A DNA stretch of 64,000 bases from an uncultured Butyricimonas sp. (GTDB lineage Bacteria; Bacteroidota; Bacteroidia; Bacteroidales; Marinifilaceae), in contig CALUHX010000011.1 in assembly GCA_944320555.1 (NCBI GenBank), positions 1 through 64,000 on the forward strand, given 5' to 3'. A program made the position numbers and the translations under genes. Below the pieces are notes generated by a model. It searched no databases. It had not been told where the DNA came from and was given only the letters and a program-made list of their open reading frames with translations. Below, piece after piece: positions 39,986 to 49,247 of this stretch; within the stretch, counting starts at the first letter, position 1, and each line of letters opens with the position of its first letter.

Positions 39986-42900
39986 ATGCGAAAGGACAAT
40001 GAAAGTCAACACCTGTCATGGGTTAAATTATGTTGTTTCGTTTTTGTATTACTTGTGTTTCAAGGAAATTTGTTTGCTCAGGCACAAGATGATTACAAAG
40101 AAACAAGAGTTACACTAAGGGTGGATAATATGCCTTTAGGTGAAGTTTTGGACACATTGGCGACGATGACCGATGTGAAATTTTTCTACAATCACTCACA
40201 AATAGATGTGAATAAGAAACTTTCTCTTGACTTAAAAGAGAGAACATTAAATTATGTGTTAATTGTCGTTTTGGCTGATCAAGCGGTAGATATTGACTAT
40301 CAGTCTAATCGTGTTATCGTGTTAAAAGCGAAACCAAAACAAGAGACTCAAGTTGTCGGGGAGAAAGTGTCTGGTCAGGTGATTGATGCGGAAACCAAAG
40401 ATCCTCTTCCGGGAGCAAGTATCGTGTTAAAAGAGACGCCTGGGGTGGGAATGACCACGGATATTGATGGGAAATTCCAATTGGACGTTCCTCAAGGAGT
40501 AACGGCGTTGTTGGTGTCTTTTGTGGGGTATGAGGATGAAGAAGTTCCTTTGACCGGGAATCTGAGCAATCTTTCGATTAAGTTGTCCCCGAAGCAAGAA
40601 GAGTTGGAGGATGTGGTGGTGACAGGTATGGCTCCCCGTAAGGTGGAAGGATTCACAGGAACTTATGTGACGGTGAAGGGAGAACAGTTGAAAAAGTTGA
40701 ATCCGAATAATATATTGAGTGCCTTGCAATTATTTGACCCGAGTTTCCGCATTGTGGAAAACAATGAACGTGGTTCGGATCCTAATGCATTGCCGGAGTT
40801 CCGTATGAGGGGTGACGTGCAGTTGGGAGACTCTGACCCTACGGCGTTTCAAATGATGATGGGGGATTACTCCAATCGCCCCAATATGCCGTTGTTTATT
40901 TTGGATGGTTTTGAAGCCACTTTGCAACGGATTGTAGACTTGGATCCTGAACGGATTGAGTCTGTGACGATTTTGAAGGACGCTGCCGCCACGGCTATTT
41001 ATGGTTCGCGCGCTTCCAATGGCGTGTTGGTATTCGAGACCCGTCCTCCTCTTCCCGGTCGCTTGAATGTAGCCTACAGTTTAAATATGGCAATCACGGC
41101 TCCGGACCTTACAGATTATAATTTGATGAATGCGGCAGAGAAATTGGAATATGAAAGGCAAGCGGGATTATTCCGTCCTAATAATGCTGCTGAAATGAAT
41201 TATTATAACGAGAAATTGCAGGAAGTGTTGCGGGGTGTGGACACGTATTGGTTGTCGAAGCCGTTGCGCACACCTTTCATGCATAGCCATTCCTTAAGTA
41301 TGGAAGGAGGAGATGAGACCATACGCTATTCTTTGGCCTTGAATTATAGTTCAAATCCCGGAGTAATGAAAGGGTCGGACAATACTACGATGGGATTGGA
41401 TTTGACATTGAATTATCAACGGAAAGGATGGAATATCCAAAATGTTCTTTCTTTGTCGAACCGGGAAGGGAATAACTCGCCTTACGGAAACTTTAGCGAG
41501 TATACCCGGATTAATCCTTATTATAGGGATAAAGATGAGAATGGAAATCTGATTAAAGAATTTGAGAGAAAAGCCATGGGCGTGGGAACCAGTTCGGTGC
41601 TGATGACCAATCCTTTGTGGGATGTCCAGTTCCCGCATAAAGATCAAAACGTGAATTTTAGTGTGACGAATAATTTTGCGGTGGAATGGGCTATCTTGGA
41701 GAATCTTCGTCTGAATGGAGCCGTTTCCTTTACAAAAGGAATCGCTCGTAATGAAACATTTACTTCTAGTAATGATACTGAATTTGCAGAAGAAGATGAT
41801 TTGACGAGAAAGGGACGTTACACAAAATCTGTTGGGGAGAACTTTGATTGGAGTGTGAATGCGTCCGCAAGTTATAACTGGGTAAAAGACAGGCATACGG
41901 TTATGCTCTACGGTCGTTGGGAAGCCACGGAGAGCACTTCAAATAATGTGAACTTGACGGCCTATGGATTCCCTAATGATAACATGACAGATTTCCTTTT
42001 CGCTTTTGAGATGGAAGACAGGGCAAGTGGAGATGAGACCACATCTCGTAGCGTGGGCGTAGTCGGGCAGGTTAGTTATATGTATGATATGCGTTATTCA
42101 CTGGATTTTAGTATACGTGGAGATATTTCTTCTCAATTTGGAGACGATACGGGAATGGCGCCTTTCTGGTCTTTGGGATTCCGTTGGAACGCTTACAATG
42201 AAGAATGGTTGAAAAATACATTCGTGTCAAACTTGGTGGTACACGGATCTTATGGTATTACAGGATCTCAGAGTTATGAGCCTTATCAGGCCGTAGAGAC
42301 ATATTCGTTTGAGAATTTGATGTTCCCTTATCCGACAACCGATGTGTTGGGAGCTCAATTGATGGGGATTGGCAATCCGGATTTGGGATGGTCAAAAACA
42401 AAAAATATTAGTGTCGGGCTTGAGGCGGGATTTTTTAATAACCGTTTGAACGTTAGTGCCTCTTATTACCACAATCTGACAGACAATTTGTTGATGCAAT
42501 ATACTTTGCCGCCTTCTGTCGGTTTCACGACAGTAACGATGAATTTGGGATCTGTATTGAATGAAGGTGTCGATTTGTCGATTAACGGGTTGTTGATAAA
42601 TGATTACACTCGGCAGATTCAATGGAGTCTGGGAGTGAACGGAGCTCATAATCGTAATGTTATCAAAGAAATTTCCAATAGATTGGAAGCAATGAATGAG
42701 GAACGTAGACAGTCGGAGGCAGATCCTCAAACACTTTATGAGGAAGGTAAATCTACAAGTGGGTTGTACACTGTGCCTTCGTTGGGTATAGATCCGGCTA
42801 CGGGACAAGAAATTTACTTGAAACAAGATGGGTCGAAGACATTTGTTTGGGATCCTGCCGATAAAGTATATATAGGAGAGACTCAGCCTAAATGGAACGG

Positions 42901-43351
42901 AGCGATAAACTCTTCATTCATTTGGAAGAATTGGTCTGTTGCATTGGGATTTACCTATACATTAGGAGAGAAGTATTATAATCAGACGTTGGTGGACAAA
43001 CTTGAAAATGCGTCGGCTGGTTATAATTTGGACAAGCGGGCGTTATCCTATCGTTGGTCGGAAACCAATCGGAATGCGAAGTATAAATCGATTACAATTA
43101 ATGGAAGTGGCACACCACAAAGTTCTCGTTTTGTGCAAGATAGGAATACTTTGACATTTAATTCTATTACGGCTGGGTATAGATTTGATCAGAGTAAGTT
43201 CAACTTCTTGAAAGCGTGTCGTATATCGAGCTGTAGCTTGAATTTCTCGATGAATGATATAGCGGTGCTTTCTACGATAAAGACAGAGCGAGGATTGGAG
43301 TACCCGTATGCGCGGACGTTCAATCTGTCGATGAGTTTGGTGTTTAACTAA
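39986..43351 (+). CDS. SusC/RagA-family TonB-dependent transporter with STN domain, 1121 aa
   Basis: An outer-membrane barrel that imports a ligand held by its SusD lid. Signal peptide: residues 1-33. An STN domain (about 41-112, RVTLRVDNMPLGEVLDTLAT) marks a transducing transporter that can signal to a FecR-type anti-sigma factor. Then come a carboxypeptidase-regulatory-like domain (128-200, VSGQVIDAETKDPLPGASIV), the ELEDVVVTG segment, and a plug (about 220-350) with LFILDGFEATLQRIVDLDPE and DAAATAIYGSRASNGVLVFE. The barrel follows to a C-terminal LSMSLVFN with terminal aromatic residue. The ATG at 39986 gives a standard signal peptide; the ORF extends upstream without need. Confidence 0.95.
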   Translation: MRKDNESQHLSWVKLCCFVFVLLVFQGNLFAQAQDDYKETRVTLRVDNMPLGEVLDTLATMTDVKFFYNHSQIDVNKKLSLDLKERTLNYVLIVVLADQAVDIDYQSNRVIVLKAKPKQETQVVGEKVSGQVIDAETKDPLPGASIVLKETPGVGMTTDIDGKFQLDVPQGVTALLVSFVGYEDEEVPLTGNLSNLSIKLSPKQEELEDVVVTGMAPRKVEGFTGTYVTVKGEQLKKLNPNNILSALQLFDPSFRIVENNERGSDPNALPEFRMRGDVQLGDSDPTAFQMMMGDYSNRPNMPLFILDGFEATLQRIVDLDPERIESVTILKDAAATAIYGSRASNGVLVFETRPPLPGRLNVAYSLNMAITAPDLTDYNLMNAAEKLEYERQAGLFRPNNAAEMNYYNEKLQEVLRGVDTYWLSKPLRTPFMHSHSLSMEGGDETIRYSLALNYSSNPGVMKGSDNTTMGLDLTLNYQRKGWNIQNVLSLSNREGNNSPYGNFSEYTRINPYYRDKDENGNLIKEFERKAMGVGTSSVLMTNPLWDVQFPHKDQNVNFSVTNNFAVEWAILENLRLNGAVSFTKGIARNETFTSSNDTEFAEEDDLTRKGRYTKSVGENFDWSVNASASYNWVKDRHTVMLYGRWEATESTSNNVNLTAYGFPNDNMTDFLFAFEMEDRASGDETTSRSVGVVGQVSYMYDMRYSLDFSIRGDISSQFGDDTGMAPFWSLGFRWNAYNEEWLKNTFVSNLVVHGSYGITGSQSYEPYQAVETYSFENLMFPYPTTDVLGAQLMGIGNPDLGWSKTKNISVGLEAGFFNNRLNVSASYYHNLTDNLLMQYTLPPSVGFTTVTMNLGSVLNEGVDLSINGLLINDYTRQIQWSLGVNGAHNRNVIKEISNRLEAMNEERRQSEADPQTLYEEGKSTSGLYTVPSLGIDPATGQEIYLKQDGSKTFVWDPADKVYIGETQPKWNGAINSSFIWKNWSVALGFTYTLGEKYYNQTLVDKLENASAGYNLDKRALSYRWSETNRNAKYKSITINGSGTPQSSRFVQDRNTLTFNSITAGYRFDQSKFNFLKACRISSCSLNFSMNDIAVLSTIKTERGLEYPYARTFNLSMSLVFN

Positions 43352-43363
43352 TTAAATGTAGAG

Positions 43364-44833
43364 ATGATGAAAAAGATAATATTCATTTGTGCTTGTGTTT
43401 CCATGCTGGCGATGACTGCATGTTCTGACTGGATTGATGTGTCGCCTAAAACAGATGTGGAAAGCAGTGAGTTGTTTAATTCGGAAAGCGGTTTTAAAAA
43501 TGCGTTGATTGGAATTTATGGGCGAATGACTTTTGTTGAAACCTATGGGAGAGAAATGACGTTCGGTTATGTTGAGGAATTGGTTCAACGCTACGATATA
43601 GGGGGAAATGCTTATGATCCAGTGCGGGCTGATGATATTTATGATTATGTGACGACGGGTACTGATTCTAAGAACAGGCAGGCTACGATATGGGCGCAGA
43701 TGTATCAGACAATAGCTAATATAAACAGCTTGTTGTCATATATTGAAACGCAAGGAGACAATATAATAACGGAAGGTTATCATGATTTGATAAAAGGAGA
43801 GGCTTTAGGATTGCGTGCGTTCCATTATTTTGATTTGTTGCGTATGTGGGGACCGGTTTATTCGGAGGATCCGACAGCGGAATCCATACCTTTCCGAGAC
43901 AAGTTCACGGCGGATTTGATTGCTCCCATGCCAGCTAATGAAGTCGCACAACGAATTTTGGACGATCTTCACGAAGCGGATAGCCTGTTGGTGAACGACG
44001 GGATGAATTATGACTATAATGCGGACGAGATATTTACCTGTGAACGGCAGTATCGGATGAACAAGTATGCGGTGAAAGCTTTGTTAGCCCGGGTTTATTT
44101 GTGGATTGGGGATAAAGAGCAAGCGGCATATTACGCTAAAGAGGTGATAGCCGGTTGTGGATTGGAACTGGTGAGAGATAATGGAGCAGACGTGTCCATG
44201 AAAGGCGAGACTCTTTTTGGCTTGCAGATGGATGATATGGAGAACACGTTGAGCAGTTATTGGACGGATGACAGATTGAACGGGACTCAGTTCGCAGGTA
44301 GTAATTTGTGTCTGATGTTGGAAGATAACTGGCAAACGGTGTTTGAGACTCGCGGCGTTGGCCAAAATGATATTCGCGCCACGTCGTTTGCCCATGACAA
44401 TAGCAATCCGCTAAGATACATGTGCCAAAAATATTTGGGAGACGAACAGAATGAGGTCGAAGGTTTTTATGAGAACATTCCATTAATCCGTTTGTCAGAA
44501 ATGTACTACATTCTTGCAGAATGTGTTTCTTTGTCGGAAAGTGTTGATTATCTTAACGATGTGCGGAATGCGCGCGGAATTTCGCGAGCGAACAATTATA
44601 CTTTTAATGCTTCGTATACGGAAGATGTTAGAAAAGAAGCTTTGCGGAATGAGTATTCTAAAGATTTCTTTGCGGAAGGACAATATTTTTATTTCTTGAA
44701 GAGAAATAATTATGATACGTTTTATCGTTGTCCAATTGCCAATATGCGTAATTACTATGTGTTCCCTCTTCCTGATGACGAGGTTGAGTTTGGCGGAGGA
44801 CAAGTTGATGACAATGAAGGAAATGAAAATTAA
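43364..44833 (+). CDS. SusD/RagB-family outer-membrane lipoprotein, 489 aa
   Basis: The surface lipoprotein that caps the SusC barrel and binds the ligand. The signal peptide ends SMLAMTACSDW (lipobox Cys20). The helical TPR-like scaffold is visible in ATIWAQMYQTIANINSLLSY and in KGEALGLRAFHYFDLLRMWG, which is the classic SusD signature. LSEMYYILAEC and the late DVRNARGI and EALRNEYSKDFFAEGQYFYF segments complete the RagB/SusD fold. It follows susC by 12 bases. At 489 residues it is of normal size. Confidence 0.95.
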   Translation: MMKKIIFICACVSMLAMTACSDWIDVSPKTDVESSELFNSESGFKNALIGIYGRMTFVETYGREMTFGYVEELVQRYDIGGNAYDPVRADDIYDYVTTGTDSKNRQATIWAQMYQTIANINSLLSYIETQGDNIITEGYHDLIKGEALGLRAFHYFDLLRMWGPVYSEDPTAESIPFRDKFTADLIAPMPANEVAQRILDDLHEADSLLVNDGMNYDYNADEIFTCERQYRMNKYAVKALLARVYLWIGDKEQAAYYAKEVIAGCGLELVRDNGADVSMKGETLFGLQMDDMENTLSSYWTDDRLNGTQFAGSNLCLMLEDNWQTVFETRGVGQNDIRATSFAHDNSNPLRYMCQKYLGDEQNEVEGFYENIPLIRLSEMYYILAECVSLSESVDYLNDVRNARGISRANNYTFNASYTEDVRKEALRNEYSKDFFAEGQYFYFLKRNNYDTFYRCPIANMRNYYVFPLPDDEVEFGGGQVDDNEGNEN

Positions 44834-44845
44834 AGATTGAGCGTT

Positions 44846-46441
44846 ATGAGGAAATATTTTTATATTGTTTTGGCATTCTTCTTTTTGACCGCTTGTGAGA
44901 AAGAAGATGTGTTAGACTATCAATTAACGGAAGATTGTATCCAATTTGGGTATGAGGCGGAAGATATGGAGTTGGAATATAATTTTGCGGAGCAGACATA
45001 CGCAGGGTATGACGACTGGGGCTATCCTTATGATAAATATTATGGAGATTCGTTATTGTGTGACACCCTCGAGTTGCCATTGTCTATTATTGGATGGGAG
45101 AGCGATGCCAATCGGGAGTTCCGATTGAAGTTGGTGCCGGTGGTGGAATTGGACACGTTGCCGTTGGCTGATGTGGTGCTGGAGTCTTCTTATTCTTTTC
45201 AGGCCAATGAACGTAGAGATACCATTCGGGTGATTTTTATGCGGCCGGAAGCTGGTGAACGTTTGGCGGCGGGCATTACGTTTGATTTGGAAGGAGACGA
45301 CGCTGTTTTTGATAAAGGGGCGGAGGAACAAAGTGTGTATAATTTGATCGTGGAGAATGTTTATGAGGAAACAAATTGGAATGAAGCTTATTTGGGCGAG
45401 TTTTCTCAAGCAAAGGCGGCTTTTATTGTGACGATTCTGCAAACCAATTTGGGTGGCGTGGGAGAATGGTCGGAAGTAAACCAACAGTTACGGGCAGCTT
45501 TGAAGCAATATAATCTTGACCATCCGGATGATCAAAAAGATTTTACATTCCCGGCATACTCGGAACCGACATGGTGGGCGGCTAATGAACAATGGTTGGG
45601 AGAATATTCCGAGGAGAAGAAAGCGTTCATTCAAAAAAATCTGGGTATGTGGGATGCGTACACTAATTGGGAGTGGAGTTCGCTGACTTTGGGATATTAC
45701 TATGATTTGAATCCGGAGGCAGAATATTCGTTCTCCCGTTCTGATTTCAGAACATTGGTACAGCCGGATTGGTGGGAAGCAAATGCTCAATGTTTAGGAA
45801 AATTCTCCATTCCGAAGGCGATATTCTTTGAACAAAGTATTTTTTATGGAACGTCGATATGGAATGACGGAGCTACTTATGATTGGGCCGGAAATATTAG
45901 CTATATAAAAGAACAATACCAATATTATTTCTACAATCCACAGGCTCAACCTTGGTTTGAAGACGATTTTACAGTTCCCGAGGCTGTCGCGCCTGAATGG
46001 TGGGAGAAGTGGTCCGGTTATCTGGGAGCTTATTCCGACGAGAAGAAAGCCTTTATGCAGTGGGTGTTTAAAGATGATAAAGGAGAATGGTGGGACAAAG
46101 AGGCCTCCGCTGTCGACTGGTCCGAAAGTGTCAATGATTTGATTGAGGCTTACAAAACTCTTGAAAAACCTGATTTTGACAATGACTTTGACCCGACGGG
46201 ACAATGGGTGAAGGCTCCCGAGTGGTGGCCTGGCGTGTCGCATTTTTTGGGCGCTTATTCAGAAGCGAAAAAAGAGTTTTTGATTAATTTCTTTGATCCC
46301 GATGGCACGAAGAATTGGTGGGAAAAGGAGGCGGCTACGTATGGTTATGGACCACATATGGGCGATTTGATAGCTCGGTATGAGGAGCTTTATCCTGACG
46401 GCGGGCCTTTTGAAAATGACTTTTTCAATCCTTTGGGATGA
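44846..46441 (+). CDS. DUF4843 lipoprotein with five internal W/LG-x-[YF]-S repeats, 531 aa
   Basis: Lipobox FFLTACEKE (Cys17) and residues 20-175 match DUF4843, a beta-sandwich domain in lipoproteins linked to SusC/SusD. DUF4843 proteins usually end soon after, with one YLG.ys..K..Fi segment and are about 230-260 residues long. Here that segment is repeated five times, at LGEFS 183-187, LGEYS 251-255, LGKFS 317-321, LGAYS 393-397 and LGAYS 468-472, spaced 66-76 residues. Each is preceded by paired tryptophans except the first, and followed by K..F. Repeats four and five also share a WW.KEA and DLI..Y..L tail ending F[DE]NDF. The start follows susD by 12 bases. Confidence 0.8.
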   Translation: MRKYFYIVLAFFFLTACEKEDVLDYQLTEDCIQFGYEAEDMELEYNFAEQTYAGYDDWGYPYDKYYGDSLLCDTLELPLSIIGWESDANREFRLKLVPVVELDTLPLADVVLESSYSFQANERRDTIRVIFMRPEAGERLAAGITFDLEGDDAVFDKGAEEQSVYNLIVENVYEETNWNEAYLGEFSQAKAAFIVTILQTNLGGVGEWSEVNQQLRAALKQYNLDHPDDQKDFTFPAYSEPTWWAANEQWLGEYSEEKKAFIQKNLGMWDAYTNWEWSSLTLGYYYDLNPEAEYSFSRSDFRTLVQPDWWEANAQCLGKFSIPKAIFFEQSIFYGTSIWNDGATYDWAGNISYIKEQYQYYFYNPQAQPWFEDDFTVPEAVAPEWWEKWSGYLGAYSDEKKAFMQWVFKDDKGEWWDKEASAVDWSESVNDLIEAYKTLEKPDFDNDFDPTGQWVKAPEWWPGVSHFLGAYSEAKKEFLINFFDPDGTKNWWEKEAATYGYGPHMGDLIARYEELYPDGGPFENDFFNPLG

Positions 46442-46508
46442 CGGGCGGTGGACGCAGAAAAAAAGGTCTTTTGTAAGAAGCGAATAATTAATGGATAAAA
46501 AGAAAGTT

Positions 46509-48143
46509 ATGAAAACAAGAATAGCTATTTTAATAGGAATGACGGCCCTTCTTTTCATGGGATGTTATGAGGACAAGGGAAATTATGACTATCGGGATAT
46601 AAACGAGATTGTAACAATCTCGTTTTCCCCGGCTCCGGATGAGATAACGACGGATAGCGTGTACACCTATTCTTATCCGCAATCTTCACAGGACACGATG
46701 CGTGTCACCTATACGCCGATTGTGTCCCAATCTTTGGCAGAGAATGAGGAGCAATTGGAATATCAGTGGATTTTCAGCAACGAGACGGGATACGATACGG
46801 TGTTTTCAAAGGAATTAACTCTGAAATATCCGTTTCAGGCGATTCTCTCATATAATCCTTTGTTCCGCTTGATAGATCATTCTACAGGAGTAGAATATTA
46901 TAAGTTGTTCAAAATGAGTACGAGAGAGCCTTATCTGGATAGTTGGTATGTGTTGCATGGGACACTGGGGGATCGGCGTATTGGTGTTGCGGAAATTAGC
47001 AATACGGGAGAAGTGACGATTACGGAAGATGCCTACGAGGCCGCCATGGGAGTGCGGCGTTTCCAGAATGCGGAAGGTATGTTTTATTCCGCTTCCAATA
47101 ATAGGGCGGCGGCAATGTTGGACGATGACCAAGAATATTTGATGGTTTACGAACGGGATAGCTGTACGAAATTGCAACCGTTTATGTTTTTGGAGCGGAT
47201 GGTTTATCGGCAGATGATGCCTCAAACCATGTCTGTCCTGCCTCCAATTGCGGGAGGTGTTACGGACGAGACTGGAGATTTCATGGGTAGTGACGGTATG
47301 ATGTTGTTATTGGATGAGGTTGGAAAATGTTACTGGTCTCGTGGAATGCTGGGGTATTTCTTTACTTGCAGGGCGGAGGCTTCGGTGGAAGATTATCATG
47401 TTACGCATGCTTTTATTCCTATGCCAAGTGGTGATAACGGTTTGAATGCCATTTTGTGGGATGATCAGAATAAGGAATTCTATTATTACCCGTGTCCGAG
47501 TGAAATGATTTGGGAAAGACCGACTTCTCATCCGGCTGATGATGCGTATGGACAAGGCTCCCTTATTCAAGCGGCTGTTTCAGATAATATTGAGGAAGGA
47601 GAATTGGACAATATGGAGGCAAAAGCGATGGTGCTAGGAAGCACGGAAGGATTTGTGGGTATCGTTTTTTGTAACACAGCGGCAGAGGATGAGTATTGGT
47701 ATTATGAGGTCGGCATGGCTGCAGAGAAGGGTTCTGAAATAGGATTCGTGATAAATAGAAAAACTCAACTCTCAGGTTTAAATATAAATGAGAATTCTCA
47801 GTTTGCGACCTCTTGGGCTTATGCCAATCAATTGTTCTATACTGTGGATGGAGATTTGTATTTATATAGTCTTACGACCGGAGATTCTCGTTTGCTTTAT
47901 TCTGTTACGAGTGGTGGAACAATTACGAAAATGAAATTTGCGGTTGCACGGGATTATATGGGAGGTTCTTATTTTGCAGAAGGATTGAATAGCCGATTGG
48001 GATTGGTTGTGGAGAATCCGGATGGGACGGGAGAAGTGCATGATTTGCGGTTGGAAAATAGTGGTGACGTGAGTCAAGTTATAGAGTGTGGAGGTTTTGG
48101 GCCTATTGCGGATATTGTGTTTTCTGTTCACTATTTGTTGTAA
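46509..48143 (+). CDS. PKD-like family lipoprotein, 544 aa
   Basis: Lipobox ALLFMGCYED gives a surface or outer-membrane lipoprotein. The N-terminus CYEDKGNYDYRDINEIV is the signature of PKD-like lipoproteins of SusCD loci (the CyeDkGNYdY..iN pattern), followed by a beta-sandwich region with LEYQWIFSNE. The C-terminal 400 residues are likely a beta-propeller-like or repeated-sheet region, with LYLYSLTTGDSRLLYSV being one blade-like strand set. It probably helps recognise the ligand. The ATG at 46509 is preferred to 46491. It follows the DUF4843 gene and precedes the second TlpA-like gene by three bases. Confidence 0.85.
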   Translation: MKTRIAILIGMTALLFMGCYEDKGNYDYRDINEIVTISFSPAPDEITTDSVYTYSYPQSSQDTMRVTYTPIVSQSLAENEEQLEYQWIFSNETGYDTVFSKELTLKYPFQAILSYNPLFRLIDHSTGVEYYKLFKMSTREPYLDSWYVLHGTLGDRRIGVAEISNTGEVTITEDAYEAAMGVRRFQNAEGMFYSASNNRAAAMLDDDQEYLMVYERDSCTKLQPFMFLERMVYRQMMPQTMSVLPPIAGGVTDETGDFMGSDGMMLLLDEVGKCYWSRGMLGYFFTCRAEASVEDYHVTHAFIPMPSGDNGLNAILWDDQNKEFYYYPCPSEMIWERPTSHPADDAYGQGSLIQAAVSDNIEEGELDNMEAKAMVLGSTEGFVGIVFCNTAAEDEYWYYEVGMAAEKGSEIGFVINRKTQLSGLNINENSQFATSWAYANQLFYTVDGDLYLYSLTTGDSRLLYSVTSGGTITKMKFAVARDYMGGSYFAEGLNSRLGLVVENPDGTGEVHDLRLENSGDVSQVIECGGFGPIADIVFSVHYLL

Positions 48144-48146
48144 ACG

Positions 48147-49241
48147 ATGAAAATAGCAATAATAACGTTACATTTACTTCTTTTCCTCGCGGGGATTGCC
48201 CGCGGGGAAAAGAAGCCTTTCGCCATTGACGGCACGACTCCGGAGTTGAAGGAAGGGGTGATGCTGGTGCTGACAAACCGGGTGGAAGGCGTGGATACTT
48301 TGGGGAGGGCTCCCATCGCGAACGGAACGTTCCATATCGAGGGCATGATTGAGGAGCCTTGCGTGGCTCTTTTGAAGGTGGCGGACAAGGAGGGAGGGTT
48401 CGTTTTTCTCTTGGATTCGGATGCTCCTTATGAGATGGAATTGTGGAATCAGAAACCGAGTGTCATTAAGGGAGGCAAACTTCAAGAGGAACTGAACGCT
48501 TATCAGAAAGTGGTCGCACAGGCGAACGAGAAAATGGCGGCTATTCGTCAGGAAATAGACCAGGCTTCTGCCCAGCGTCGTTTCAAGACGGTGAGCGAGT
48601 TGCGGGAGAAGTTGGAAAAGGAGAATTCGAAAGCCCGTTCCAGATTGGATGCCATCTTGGAACGCAATGGCGACAATCTGTTCAGCGTATATATTCGCAC
48701 GGCGGGCATGGAACAAATGCCTTTGCCCGTTCTTAAGGAATTGTATGCCTCTTTGTCCGAAGAAGCCCGTCATTGGGAACAGGCCCGTCTCGTGGAGGCG
48801 CGTATTGCCGCATTGGAGCATGTGGACCAAGGAGCCGTGGCTCCGGATTTCACGTTGCCCACGCCCGATGGCCGGGAGGTTTCCCTTTACGCGTTGAAAG
48901 GAAAGTTGAAAATCATCGATTTCTGGGCTTCGTGGTGCGGTCCTTGTCGTTTGGAAAATCCCAACATGGTCAAGCTCTATGCAGATTTTAAGGACAAGGG
49001 ATTGACGGTGGTCAGCGTGTCGCTCGACAATAATAAGGCCAATTGGCAGAAAGCCATTGAGGATGACGGCTTGACGTGGATTCACGTTTCAGACTTGAAA
49101 GGGTGGAGCAGTCCTGTCATCAAGCAATTCAATATCGACGCGGTTCCTACGATTTTTGTCCTTGACGAGAATAACCGTATCGTCGCGAAAAATCTTCGTG
49201 GCGAGGCATTGCGGGCTTTTGTGTCTGAACGATTAAAGTAA
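48147..49241 (+). CDS. TlpA-like thioredoxin-fold protein with DUF4369 domain, 364 aa
   Basis: Signal peptide residues 1-20 (LLLFLAGIARG). A DUF4369 domain (about 22-115) is followed by a coiled-coil stretch (EELNAYQKVVAQANEKMAAI to about 190, with KTVSELREKLEKENSKARS), then the thioredoxin-like domain from about 225 (APDFTLPTPDGREVSLYALK) with redox motif WCGPC at Cys264/Cys267 and cis-proline IDAVPTIFVLD. It is of usual size for the family. It is richer in G+C than the SusC/D genes before it. It begins three bases after the PKD-like gene. Confidence 0.93.
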   Translation: MKIAIITLHLLLFLAGIARGEKKPFAIDGTTPELKEGVMLVLTNRVEGVDTLGRAPIANGTFHIEGMIEEPCVALLKVADKEGGFVFLLDSDAPYEMELWNQKPSVIKGGKLQEELNAYQKVVAQANEKMAAIRQEIDQASAQRRFKTVSELREKLEKENSKARSRLDAILERNGDNLFSVYIRTAGMEQMPLPVLKELYASLSEEARHWEQARLVEARIAALEHVDQGAVAPDFTLPTPDGREVSLYALKGKLKIIDFWASWCGPCRLENPNMVKLYADFKDKGLTVVSVSLDNNKANWQKAIEDDGLTWIHVSDLKGWSSPVIKQFNIDAVPTIFVLDENNRIVAKNLRGEALRAFVSERLK

Positions 49242-49247
49242 AATGGA

